DNA of 64,000 nucleotides from Dyella sp. C9. Its GTDB lineage: Bacteria > Pseudomonadota > Gammaproteobacteria > Xanthomonadales > Rhodanobacteraceae. Shown piece by piece: positions 38,685-47,104 of this stretch (the first letter of the stretch is position 1; every line of letters begins with the position of its first letter). The stretch covers positions 130,570 to 194,569 of the forward strand of contig NZ_QIRF01000006.1 of assembly GCF_003332825.1 (NCBI RefSeq), in the 5' to 3' direction. The notes beneath the pieces are model-generated. The model ran no database searches and was not told the origin of the DNA. It worked only from the letters and a program-made list of their open reading frames with translations. The position numbers and the translations under genes are program-made.

Positions 38685-41600
38685 TCATTGTGCGATCAGT
38701 TCGCGCCAGGAAACGCGAGTCATGGTGTTGCCGCCGCCAGCAGTCTGGATGCTGCCGGTGGTGCCGTTGTCGAAGCTCATCAACATCGAACCGCCCGTGA
38801 AGATCGGGTTGTTCGGCAGCGACGTGAAGGCAATGCCCGCCGACGGCGTCCCATTGATGCTGTCCGACGCGTTCACCTTGCCATCGTGGTTGAGGTCGAA
38901 GAAGTTCGACTGCGGATTGGTGCCAGTGAACGGATCCACCGCCATCACCCAGCCAGAGCCGGACGGATTGCACGGGTCGCTGGAATTGGGAATGCGGGTG
39001 GTGCCCAGCAGATAGCTTCCCTGGAACTGGTTGGGCGTCACCATACGCTCGCCCTGGTTGTTGTAGGTCGTCTTCGCGTTGCCGTTGGCATCGGTGGAGG
39101 CCACCGGCTGCTGCAGATCCATGTACCAACCGGATAGTCCGGTCATCGACGCTGCCTGCGCCGCCGTGGTAACGGTACGGCCGGCCGAGGTGGTGGCGGT
39201 GCTTCCCGTCTCCGCGGTGATGTAGCGCTGCACCAGCTTGTTGCGCGTCTGGTCGGTCTGCGCCGTGATGGCCGTGCTGCCCGCCGAAGCCGCCGTCGCG
39301 ATCAGGCCGTACCAGGTCTGCACGCTGGCGTCGGAAAGATCGGCCGTGGTCAGGTATTTGCCGGTACCGAAGAACAACCACACATCGTTGGTCTGAGGGT
39401 TCTTGCCGACCAGGATGCCGGCCGTGATCGGCTGCGGATTCTTGCTGGCGTCGGTGGCCGTGAACAGCAGCGTGCCCGAACTGCCGGAGCTGCTCAGGTC
39501 GAACGACCACACGTGGCCATCGAGATCGCCGGCATAGGCGACGGTGCTCACGCCCGTCGTCGGCGAGCCGATCCATACGCCAGGCGCAGCCAGCCCGGTG
39601 GAGTCCGTGGTGGCATAGGCGCTCAGCGTGCCGTCGGCCAATGCGAACTGCAGCAAGGCCGCCTTGCCCGCGGCGCTGTTGTAGCCATTGCCGATCAGTA
39701 CGGACCAGGTGCCGCTGCCGGTCTGCGCGATCACCGGCTTGCCGGTCATCTGGCCGATGTACTGGCTGTTGCCGTCCTTGGCGCCATCCGTGGCGGAGCG
39801 CTCCCAGAGAAACTGGATGTTGGCGGGGTCCGTGACATCGAGCGCGTATACGGCCTTGGCCAATCCGCGCCCCGTCGTACCCACCAATACGGTCTTCCAG
39901 GCGTTGTTCATGTAGACATCGGCAACGGCCACTTCGCCGTCATTGAAATATTGGTGCGGCAGGCTGTCGGCACCGTAGCTGGGCTTGCTCAAGTCCGAAA
40001 TGCCGCCGGCACTGCCATTGGCAATGACTGCACCGGGGAGATAGGCATAGGTCTCGGCGCCACTGGAGGCATTGAAGGCGTGCAGAAAGCCATCGTTGGC
40101 CGCGACGTAGATGGTGCCTGTGCGGCTGCTCTTGGCGTTGGCGTAAGCCGCGTACGCGCTCACGCCAGTGAGGCTGCTTTCGCCAAGGAACTGGTTGGCC
40201 ACCGGAGCCCCCACATAAACCGGCTGGGAGTTGACGATGTCGCCTATCAGTGACTCGCGTGTGCGATAGATGCCCGACGTCTGACTCTGCTCGTTGGTCT
40301 GGTCGCCGCGCAGATAGTTGATCATGCTGGTTTGCGCTGCTGTCGTGCCGCCAAGTGCGGTCAGCTGCGCCGTCGACAATGCCGGCAGCGCGCTTCCGCT
40401 CATCGAGAACGCCAGGTAGGTGCCTGCACTCGTGTTGTAGGTGTAGATGTTGCGGCTGGCCGCCGCCGGTAGCTTCGCCGACGCCTTCCAGTCCGGCGCC
40501 GTCGCGATGGCACCCGTGGTGGAGTCGATCTGGTAGGCCATCAGGTCACCCGTCCATTTGGACGTGTAATAGCTGGCCTGGTAGGCGTAGGTGCCACTCT
40601 GCAGCTGCGTGGAGTTGGCCGCAAGGCTGGAGCCGGAACCATTGCGCGCCGTCGCTCGTTGCAGCGCATCGGCCAGTCCATTGGAAAAGCTCGTTGGACT
40701 GGTCGCCGAATAGAAGCCACCGTGGCCGTTGACGGCCGCATGCGCCAGGTCGGCGATATTGTTGATGCTGTCGCTCGAAGGGACGGGCCAGCTGAAGCTT
40801 CCCGCCCAGGATGGGGGATTCTTGGGATTGTTGGCCCAACTGAAGATCTGATCGACCGTCGTACCCGATGGCTTGATGTTGGTCGGCGTGAAGCCCAGGC
40901 CCATGGTGAAGGTCACCATGTGCTGCCAGAAAGCGGCATCCTCCCCATTGATCGGCACCTCGTTGGCCGTATTGCCACGAAGGTCGGTAGCCCAATACTT
41001 CATGGCGACGTCGGCCAGCGTATCGGACTGGCTATCGCTATAAGGCGCCACCGCCGTATAGGTGTAGCTTTGCTGGTTTGGTCCCGTTATCGCGGTGGTC
41101 GCACTGGTTCCGTCGAAATTGCCCGCGCCGGGGGAATTGGTTTCATTCCAGAAACCGTCAGTGGTGAGAATCGTGTAGGCCTGCCGGCAGGCAAGCTCCG
41201 TGGTGTTGGTGGGATTCGGATCGGTCGACATGGTCGACCAGGGTTGGTCCTGCATGTAGTAGGTGCCAACGGCATTCAAGGCCTGGCGCAGCGGGGTACC
41301 GCCCGATGCCTTGACGTTGGAGACCCAGGTCCAGAAGGCCGTTTTCTGGTCGGTGGACTTGGTGCCGTCACCGAAGGGCTGAACCAGTGCAATCCAGTTC
41401 GTTCCCTTGTTATAGGTGTCGGTATAGGGATACAACTTCGAGTCGGCACCGCTCGCCGCGCTGGGAGGGGATCCTCCACCGGGAAGGTTCACATAGTTGC
41501 TGTTGCCATTGCCGTTGCCGCCGTCGATGGAGCCGAAGCCGACGCGGTAGTTCGCGTTGAGCGACGAGAACGCCGTCATCAAGCCGCTCTTGGCCATCAG

Positions 41601-42419
41601 GATGCGCGTACGGTAGTAGGTGAACCAGTTCGCGATGTTGGTGCCCGCCGCCACTCCGCTGGGCGCAGCCTTGCCGGAGATATCCGTCTCGGTGACGCAG
41701 GTAGCGGTCGAAGGGACACTGACACACCCCTGCGCAGTGGAAGCCACATAGTAGATCGCGGGTGAGGTGCTGGTCGCAGCTCCTACGCTGAACTGGAAGT
41801 AGTAGTACTTCTTCGAACCGCTGCTGATGACGTGCGAGAAGGCGATATTGCTGGCCTTCGTGCCATTGTTGCCGCCACTGGACCAGGATTCGTAATTCGC
41901 GGTGCAGGTATAGGGTGAACTCGAGCTACAACTCGAATCCAACGCGTACTGGGTCAGGTCAACCGTCGTCCCGATATTGGTGAAACCATCGACGACCGCG
42001 CTGGTCAAGGTGGTCGATACGTTATAGAAGGTGCCATCGGCCTTGGGTGGGGCGCTGTATGTAACAGCGGGGTTGTAATAGACGCCGTTGTTCGCTGCAT
42101 TGATCAGGGCGCTGTTCGTGGGCGCCTTGCTGAGGCTGGTCGGGTTGCCGTTCTTGTCCGTTCCGCAGGTCACGCCGTTGAGGTAGCAGATGTCCGGCAT
42201 GAAGTTCCACGCCATCGAGCCGGAGTCGTCAAGCATCAGCACGATGTTCGGCGGCACCGACGGCTGCTGGATCAGGGGCGAGGTATCCACCGTCACCTTG
42301 GTGCCTGCCGCGTGCGACGGTTCGCTGAGCACGCCGAGGATGCACACCAGCAGGCCGATGGAGAGCAGGCGCCCCAGGAATCGTGCCATCGTCGAGTGCT
42401 GTGGATTGGACATGTGCAT
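38685..42419 (-). CDS. pilY1: PilY1-family pilus tip adhesin (first operon, MIDAS form)
   Basis: This encodes 1244 residues. The signal peptide LSIGLLVCILGVLSEPSHA is followed by a von Willebrand A-like domain whose first strand PPNIVLMLDDSGSMAWNF (about 57-73) has the metal-ion-dependent adhesion motif D-x-S-x-S. The C-terminal beta-propeller has YVAANDGFLHAFNA and DLDGHVWSFDLS, and near the end a dockerin-like calcium loop DLNHDGKVNASD. It ends RVSWRELIAQ, matching the end of its paralogue (ISWREPLDN). MIDAS-bearing PilY1 proteins mediate adhesion and surface sensing. The start could be ATG 42419 or 42413. Confidence 0.9.
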   Translation of the reverse strand: MHMSNPQHSTMARFLGRLLSIGLLVCILGVLSEPSHAAGTKVTVDTSPLIQQPSVPPNIVLMLDDSGSMAWNFMPDICYLNGVTCGTDKNGNPTSLSKAPTNSALINAANNGVYYNPAVTYSAPPKADGTFYNVSTTLTSAVVDGFTNIGTTVDLTQYALDSSCSSSSPYTCTANYESWSSGGNNGTKASNIAFSHVISSGSKKYYYFQFSVGAATSTSPAIYYVASTAQGCVSVPSTATCVTETDISGKAAPSGVAAGTNIANWFTYYRTRILMAKSGLMTAFSSLNANYRVGFGSIDGGNGNGNSNYVNLPGGGSPPSAASGADSKLYPYTDTYNKGTNWIALVQPFGDGTKSTDQKTAFWTWVSNVKASGGTPLRQALNAVGTYYMQDQPWSTMSTDPNPTNTTELACRQAYTILTTDGFWNETNSPGAGNFDGTSATTAITGPNQQSYTYTAVAPYSDSQSDTLADVAMKYWATDLRGNTANEVPINGEDAAFWQHMVTFTMGLGFTPTNIKPSGTTVDQIFSWANNPKNPPSWAGSFSWPVPSSDSINNIADLAHAAVNGHGGFYSATSPTSFSNGLADALQRATARNGSGSSLAANSTQLQSGTYAYQASYYTSKWTGDLMAYQIDSTTGAIATAPDWKASAKLPAAASRNIYTYNTSAGTYLAFSMSGSALPALSTAQLTALGGTTAAQTSMINYLRGDQTNEQSQTSGIYRTRESLIGDIVNSQPVYVGAPVANQFLGESSLTGVSAYAAYANAKSSRTGTIYVAANDGFLHAFNASSGAETYAYLPGAVIANGSAGGISDLSKPSYGADSLPHQYFNDGEVAVADVYMNNAWKTVLVGTTGRGLAKAVYALDVTDPANIQFLWERSATDGAKDGNSQYIGQMTGKPVIAQTGSGTWSVLIGNGYNSAAGKAALLQFALADGTLSAYATTDSTGLAAPGVWIGSPTTGVSTVAYAGDLDGHVWSFDLSSSGSSGTLLFTATDASKNPQPITAGILVGKNPQTNDVWLFFGTGKYLTTADLSDASVQTWYGLIATAASAGSTAITAQTDQTRNKLVQRYITAETGSTATTSAGRTVTTAAQAASMTGLSGWYMDLQQPVASTDANGNAKTTYNNQGERMVTPNQFQGSYLLGTTRIPNSSDPCNPSGSGWVMAVDPFTGTNPQSNFFDLNHDGKVNASDSINGTPSAGIAFTSLPNNPIFTGGSMLMSFDNGTTGSIQTAGGGNTMTRVSWRELIAQ

Positions 42420-42477
42420 GCGAATGAGCCCGTTTAGGCGGTGCTGGAATCGGGGGAATGACTGATGCGGCGCACGC

Positions 42478-43092
42478 TCAGCTCTGCTTGATCATGGCCT
42501 GCAGCGTCACCACTGCTCGGCCACCGGCCGTCTTCGGATCACCGCTGCGTGCGGTAATGCGGTAATAGGTGACCGTGGTGGACAGGCCCTGTGCGCCGTA
42601 GTTGTGCGCGTTGGCGCTCTGGTTGTAGCCCGTGCTCGAATTCGGGTCCTGCCAGCTCCCCATGTTCTCGATCACGTACTGGGGTTGGCCGGTCGACAAG
42701 TCGTCCGCGGTAAACAGGCCACTGCCGGCACCGCTAGGCACCTGGATGATCGCGGTCGCCGGCAGCGTCGTGGCGGTGAACGGATTGGCTGGGCACACTA
42801 CGCCGCCGGCCTGGCAGTTGCGGGCGATATCCGAGGTGTAGCTGCCGATGCGTTGCTGCGCCACGCGCATGGCCGCCTCGGCGTTCTGGAAGGCGATCTG
42901 CCGGTCGGAGAGGTTGGCCGCCATCCTCTGTTGCATCAGCGTGCCGTGCACGGCGGCGAAACCGACCAGGGTGATGACAATCAGCAGAATCAGGGCCACC
43001 ACCAGCGCAATGCCGCGCTGCCCTTGCCGCCCCGCCCTGCCCCACGGGCGAAGTGCGCGCGATGCCATCGTCATTCCGGATGAACGATTCAT
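42478..43092 (-). CDS. pilX: PilX-type minor pilin (first operon)
   Basis: This encodes 204 residues from ATG 43092, one base after the pilW stop (TGACATG). The PilX N-domain is GQRGIALVVALILLIVITLVGFAAVHGTLMQQRMAANLSDRQIAFQNAEAAMR. The body ends with a GGRAVVTLQAMIKQS strand. A paralogue of 35567-36271, diverged except in the helix and the A-F-x-x-x-E-A region. It is cotranscribed with pilV, pilW and pilY1. Confidence 0.86.
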   Translation of the reverse strand: MNRSSGMTMASRALRPWGRAGRQGQRGIALVVALILLIVITLVGFAAVHGTLMQQRMAANLSDRQIAFQNAEAAMRVAQQRIGSYTSDIARNCQAGGVVCPANPFTATTLPATAIIQVPSGAGSGLFTADDLSTGQPQYVIENMGSWQDPNSSTGYNQSANAHNYGAQGLSTTVTYYRITARSGDPKTAGGRAVVTLQAMIKQS

Positions 43093-43093
43093 G

Positions 43094-44059
43094 TCACAAC
43101 ACCCGATTGCGTAGCGTAGTGGTGGAAGTAAAGGTGCGGGAGATCGGCGCCCCGTTGACGGCGGCACTGCGATCCACGCTGATCATGGTCAGGGTGATCT
43201 GGACCGCGTCGACCTGCGACCAGTCGGTCACCGCGTCCGCGGTGACGAACGAAGTGCCGCCGCTCTGGTGGTACTTCAGCGCCATGCCTGTCACGTCGCT
43301 GACCATTTCCACGGCCGACACCCCGCCCCCCGGCTGCAGCGCCTTGCGGAACAACGATGTCCCGTTGGGGTTGGCCGCGCTGGTGGCCACGTACCAGTCG
43401 GACGCCGTGAGCCGGGCAACCAGCGCATTGGACGAATACACGTAACTGCTGGTGCTGGCGCATACCGTGGGGTAGCTCAGGTCGAGCGTGCAATTGCCGG
43501 GCGTGCCGGTCGTGGCGTGATTGAGCGTGGTGTTGGCAACGCTGGACAACTGCATGATGGCAGCGTGGTCGGGGTCACAGATCACGACCAGGTCGCCGGT
43601 GAGCAGGTTGGTGCTCGATTCATTGATGACGATGGATGCGGCCGGCTCCGAGTCGCTCTTGACGCTCACGCCGGAGCCTTCGGCGCCGCGAAGGATCAAC
43701 GACTCGGTATTGGCCAGGCGGCCAGAGCCGGCGGCGGGATCCGTCTGGCTTGCCGTATAGCCGATCAGTGGCGTGGTCCAGTCGGCAAACCAGTTGGCAC
43801 TGGCCGTGTTGTTGTTGACCACGTTGGAGATACGCGACGAGTTGCCGCAACCGGTGAGACCTACCGTGCGGATGTCGCGGGCCATCATTTCAAAGGCGAC
43901 TCGCGCGTTGTCCTGCACGTCGCCCAGTGCCTTGTTGGAACGGTAGATCTGCTGGTTGGTGGCGAACATGCTCACCACGCCACCGATCACCACCAGGCCG
44001 AGCAGCATGGCCACCATCAACTCGATCAGGGTGAAACCGCGCATGCGACGCGTGCTCAC
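43094..44059 (-). CDS. pilW: PilW-type minor pilin (first operon)
   Basis: This encodes 321 residues from GTG 44059, overlapping the pilV stop (GTGA). The prepilin segment is RRMRGFTLIELMVAMLLGLVVIGGVVSMF with intact G/F and Glu at +5. Then comes the PilW signature NQQIYRSNKALGDVQDNARVAFEMMARDIRTVGLTGCG. Cysteines at CGNS and elsewhere suggest disulfides. The fourth-from-last gene of the first minor-pilin operon. Confidence 0.88.
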   Translation of the reverse strand: MSTRRMRGFTLIELMVAMLLGLVVIGGVVSMFATNQQIYRSNKALGDVQDNARVAFEMMARDIRTVGLTGCGNSSRISNVVNNNTASANWFADWTTPLIGYTASQTDPAAGSGRLANTESLILRGAEGSGVSVKSDSEPAASIVINESSTNLLTGDLVVICDPDHAAIMQLSSVANTTLNHATTGTPGNCTLDLSYPTVCASTSSYVYSSNALVARLTASDWYVATSAANPNGTSLFRKALQPGGGVSAVEMVSDVTGMALKYHQSGGTSFVTADAVTDWSQVDAVQITLTMISVDRSAAVNGAPISRTFTSTTTLRNRVL

Positions 44060-44616
44060 AGCATGGCCCTCGTCGTCACGCTCTGCGCGGTGTCGCCATT
44101 GGCGCCCTTGCGCACCTCCGTAAACGTGATGGTCACCGTGCAGTCACCGTTGGACAGGCAGGCCACCGTTCCCGTGGTGGTGTCGGCCACGCCCAGCGTG
44201 TTGCCCAGCAAGGTGCACCACTGCCCCAACTGGCTGTTCGCCAGCGTGCTGGTATCGGTGCTGCATGCGGTGGCCTTGACGGTTTGGTTGTAAGCGGACG
44301 TGGTCGCGCTCGCCTGATCCACCCGCATGGCATCGAGGATCGAGTAACTGGCGATCGTCGCCATGCTGCGGGCCATGGCACTGTTGTTGGCCGCGAGCGC
44401 CGTGGCCTGCAATGCGGCCACGCCGAGGAACGCAATGGCGAGGATCAGCACCGCCACCAGCACCTCGATCATGCCGACGCCGCGCTGGCGTTCGCGCCGC
44501 GCCCGTCGTGGCCGTTGCGCGACGGCGTTCCGCTTGCGACGCGCCATCGCATCGCTGCCAACAGAAGCGGCACTCGCCTTGGTACGCGGGTCGGTATGGA
44601 CCTTGCCGAAACTCAT
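44056..44616 (-). CDS. pilV: PilV-type minor pilin (first operon)
   Basis: This encodes 186 residues from ATG 44616, overlapping the fimT stop (ATGA). A long basic leader (about 47 residues, rich in R) precedes GVGMIEVLVAVLILAIAFLGVAALQATALAANNSAMARSMATIASYSILDAMR, the PilV pattern. Internal ATG 44547 (MARRKRNAVAQ) would shorten the leader but lacks the coupling overlap. A conserved disulfide pair lies in CSTDTSTLANSQLGQWC. Confidence 0.85.
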   Translation of the reverse strand: MSFGKVHTDPRTKASAASVGSDAMARRKRNAVAQRPRRARRERQRGVGMIEVLVAVLILAIAFLGVAALQATALAANNSAMARSMATIASYSILDAMRVDQASATTSAYNQTVKATACSTDTSTLANSQLGQWCTLLGNTLGVADTTTGTVACLSNGDCTVTITFTEVRKGANGDTAQSVTTRAML

Positions 44617-45221
44617 GAGGAGCAGGTTCCTGACTGTTTAAGCACTTGAACAACCGAACCAGTAGCGATGTAAATCATGCGGTGGTTGTCTGCGGCCAGA
44701 CTGTCGGTGCAGATGTCCGCCACCAGGCCGCTGTACGGCGAAGAGGTTCCGGCTTGTGCGGCAAGCCCCAGGCCGTTGAAGCGCAAGGCGGTGAAATTGC
44801 CCGACAGCCGCAACGGGCTGGCCAGGCCGACAGGCCCGACCTGGATGGTCTCGGCCTGTGCGTTGCCACTGGCATCCACGCCCAACGCCACCACCTGCCC
44901 GGTATTGCCACCGCATTGGGTGCCCAGCGTGTCGCTGCTGTTGGCCGAGTCCAGGTTGCTGCAGAGCTGGGCGAAGTTGTTGCGCTTGATGGCCTCGACC
45001 TTGGCCGTGTTGATCGCGTCCACGACCTGGTTCGCGGTCGTGGTGAGCCGGCTGGAAAGAATGATGTTCCGGAAGCTGGGTATCGCGATGCCAATAAGGA
45101 TGGCGGCCACGACCAGCGTGACCATCAACTCGACGATGGTGAAACCACCCTGCTTCCCGGCCGCGTACGTATCTCGCCAACGGCCGCCCTTCGGCACGAC
45201 GTGCATCGCCCTGTTCCCCAT
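44613..45221 (-). CDS. fimT: Type IV pilus minor pseudopilin, GspH/FimT family (first gene of first operon)
   Basis: This encodes 202 residues from ATG 45221 with AAGGGG upstream. The signal sequence AGKQGGFTIVELMVTLVVAAILIGIAIPSFRNIILSSRLTTTANQVVDAINTAKVEAIKRN matches FimT/GspH-type pilins, including the helix that carries conserved A-R/K-x-E-A. In this order FimT is also reported to bind DNA during uptake by type IV pili, so a role in competence is possible. It heads the first minor-pilin operon; the promoter must lie in 45222-45420. Confidence 0.87.
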   Translation of the reverse strand: MGNRAMHVVPKGGRWRDTYAAGKQGGFTIVELMVTLVVAAILIGIAIPSFRNIILSSRLTTTANQVVDAINTAKVEAIKRNNFAQLCSNLDSANSSDTLGTQCGGNTGQVVALGVDASGNAQAETIQVGPVGLASPLRLSGNFTALRFNGLGLAAQAGTSSPYSGLVADICTDSLAADNHRMIYIATGSVVQVLKQSGTCSS

Positions 45222-45533
45222 GGCCCCTTGAGCCTGGGAATCTAGTCAGCCTGCCGTAATCAGAAAAGTCTTACGACGATGAGCGGTATAAAACCACTGA
45301 CGAACGGCAATTACTTGCCGATCCACGAAGAAAAAGGGCAACAAATATCGATTTGATTCAAAATCAACGAGTTGTGGTTTGCGCAAACCTGACAATATGC
45401 AGAAAACGCAAGGACTTATCGATGCTTGGCCGCAGGTTCGAACGCCACGCCGCCACGGCGCATTTTCAAACGCCACGCCCCTGGCCTTTCAGGCAACAAA
45501 AAAGCCCGCTTGCGCAGGCTTTTTCGTGAAGCA
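45222..45533 (-). promoter_or_regulatory. Upstream region of the first pilus operon, with two palindromes
   Basis: This AT-rich leader holds two inverted repeats: TTGATT-CAA-AATCAA (45352-45366) and the perfect 14-mer GGTTTGCGCAAACC (45375-45388). They lie 130-170 bases before the fimT start and are plausible operator sites for a dimeric regulator. A TTTTATACC stretch near 45280-45290 might be a -10 region. I saw no clear sigma-54 GG-N10-GC element. Confidence 0.4.
45498..45524. terminator. Terminator, ancestral one of tRNA-Thr
   Basis: AAAAAAGCCCGCTTGC...GCAGGCTTTTT forms a stem with A and T runs on both sides. It lies just outside the left 49-bp att repeat, on the side where the tRNA-Thr 3' end would have been before the island inserted, so it was probably the tRNA's own terminator. 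Confidence 0.7.
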
Positions 45534-45582
45534 TGGTGCCGGAAACAGGAGTCGAACCTGCGACCTACGCATTACGAATGCG
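45534..45582. repeat. Left attachment-site repeat (tRNA-Thr 3' half)
   Basis: These 49 bp are identical to the 3' half of tRNA-Thr at 56537-56585, from CCA back through the anticodon loop. Identity stops abruptly at the next base. No 5' half of a tRNA is present here. It is the displaced end left by site-specific integration. Confidence 0.93.
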
Positions 45583-45631
45583 TTAACACATTCAATATAA
45601 TCAATAACATGTGTATTTAACCGGATTTGAT

Positions 45632-45650
45632 GCCACACTTTTGCCACACC
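45632..45650 (+). repeat. Candidate integrase arm-type site, left
   Basis: GCCACACTTTTGCCACACC contains two GCCACA units 10 bases apart. A close copy, with three differences and the same orientation and spacing, lies at 56438-56456 inside the other end of the island. Paired sites near both att sites fit arm-type binding by the integrase N-terminal domain. The left one also lies directly upstream of the integrase gene and could give autoregulation. Confidence 0.55.
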
Positions 45651-45669
45651 TTTGGCAAGGGCATTAAGC

Positions 45670-46782
45670 ATGGCAACTTATCGGCGGCGAGGTCGGTATT
45701 CGTGGGAGGCGCAGGTGCGCAGGCGCGGATGGCCGTCCCAGACCAAGACCTTCGATACCAAGGCGGAAGCTGAAGCCTGGGCTGCCATGATCGAGTCCGA
45801 AATGAACCGCGGTGTGTGGCTCGATCGCAGCGAAGCTGAGGCCACTACGCTTGGGGCACTTCTGGACCGCTACGAAACGGAAGTGATGCCGGCCTTGAAG
45901 GGCGCCATCAGGGAGAGATCCGTACTCCATCTTTGGCGGCAGACGCCCTTGGCGAAGCGGACGGTGGCCACCATCCGAAGTGGCGACGTCGCGCAGCAAC
46001 GCGACGCCTGGCTGGCTGATGGACTTGCTCCGGCTACTGTCCTGCGACGCTTGGCGCGCCTCTCGCATCTGTTCAATACGGCACGGAAGGAGTGGGGCAT
46101 GGAGAGCCTCTCGAATCCCGTGGAGCTAGTGCGCAAGCCCACGCCGAACAATGCACGCACGCGGCGCGTTGCGACGCCCCCTAGCACTGGCCGCCAACGT
46201 GGCCGCACCCAAGACGAGCTATCACGCATCATCGGGGCCAGCGAGTCGCGTGTGCTCCCCACAATCATCACGCTGGCAGTAGAAACGGCGATGCGGCGTA
46301 GCGAGATCGCCACGTTGCGCTGGGAGAACGTCGACTTGGAGCGACGAGTGGCGCATCTGCCCGACACGAAGAATGGCAACAGCCGCGACGTACCGCTGTC
46401 CCAGGCCGCCGTGGATGCGTTTGCCGCATTGCTGCCGAATCGCGAGGGCGAAACACGTCGGCGCAAGACACTGGCTGTGCCCTCCTCTCTTAATGGCCCG
46501 GTCTTTGCCGTCCATCCAGATGGCATTACTCAGGCTTTCGAGCGCGCCGTACAGCGAGCTCGAAAAGCATACGAAGTGGAATGCGTGGAGCACGGACGCG
46601 AACTAAAACCCAGTTTCCTGAGAGACTTGCGATTTCACGACCTTAGGCATGAAGCTACTTCCCGCCTGGCCTCGCGTTTTCAACTCCACGAGCTGGCAAA
46701 GATTACTGGTCACCGTGACACACGGATGCTTCTGCGGTACTACCATCCGGACGCAGCAGATCTAGCGAAACGGATGGGGTAG
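45670..46782 (+). CDS. Tyrosine recombinase/integrase of the island
   Basis: This encodes 370 residues from ATG 45670 (a TTG at 45652 is possible). An N-terminal AP2-like arm-binding domain (YSWEAQVRRRGWPSQTKTFDTKAEAEAWA) and a core-binding SAM-like domain lead into the catalytic domain. Active-site residues are all visible: Arg209 (TAMRRSEI), Lys234 (DTKNGNSRD), His323 and Arg326 (HDLRHEAT), His348 (GHRDTRM) and Tyr357 (RYYHP). The gene lies 88 bp inside the left att repeat, as usual for tRNA-targeting integrases. Expected to integrate and excise the island with an AlpA-type directionality factor (53403-53693). Confidence 0.95.
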   Translation: MATYRRRGRYSWEAQVRRRGWPSQTKTFDTKAEAEAWAAMIESEMNRGVWLDRSEAEATTLGALLDRYETEVMPALKGAIRERSVLHLWRQTPLAKRTVATIRSGDVAQQRDAWLADGLAPATVLRRLARLSHLFNTARKEWGMESLSNPVELVRKPTPNNARTRRVATPPSTGRQRGRTQDELSRIIGASESRVLPTIITLAVETAMRRSEIATLRWENVDLERRVAHLPDTKNGNSRDVPLSQAAVDAFAALLPNREGETRRRKTLAVPSSLNGPVFAVHPDGITQAFERAVQRARKAYEVECVEHGRELKPSFLRDLRFHDLRHEATSRLASRFQLHELAKITGHRDTRMLLRYYHPDAADLAKRMG

Positions 46783-46809
46783 CCCTTCTAACGGTGTCAT
46801 GAGGTCAGC

Positions 46810-47010
46810 ATGAGTCAGTCGAACAACGTTGATTTTCTCTCCTCCCACACTCCGGCGATTGTGGCAGCTGGTGAGCGCGCGGCGGCTGAAGCGGTGCGTC
46901 GGGCAAAGGCCAACGGCCTGAACATCCATTACATCGAAGATGGCTACCTCATCGAAGAAGCGCCAGACGGCAGCCGCAAGATTCTCAAGCCAATAGATCC
47001 CGTCGGTTAG
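46810..47010 (+). CDS. Small hypothetical protein
   Basis: This encodes 66 residues from ATG 46810 with GAGGT seven bases upstream, 27 bp after the integrase stop and in the same direction. The sequence has an alanine-rich amphipathic helix (AIVAAGERAAAEAVRRAKANG) and a short beta segment (IHYIEDGYLIEEAPDGS). I do not recognise the family; similar small proteins follow integrases or lie in prophages. Likely cotranscribed with the integrase. Confidence 0.65.
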   Translation: MSQSNNVDFLSSHTPAIVAAGERAAAEAVRRAKANGLNIHYIEDGYLIEEAPDGSRKILKPIDPVG

Positions 47011-47104
47011 TCGGCACACCGCCTGCATCACCCCATACATGCTGAGGTCATGGACTACCTGCGCGATGAGGTGAAGCACTTCCTGCACCTCATGAGCTAT
47101 GCGA

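Noticed and set aside
45534..45582. A second tRNA gene at the left end of the island
   Set aside because: Only the 3' half is present; the sequence diverges from a tRNA immediately after the anticodon loop, so it is an attachment-site remnant.
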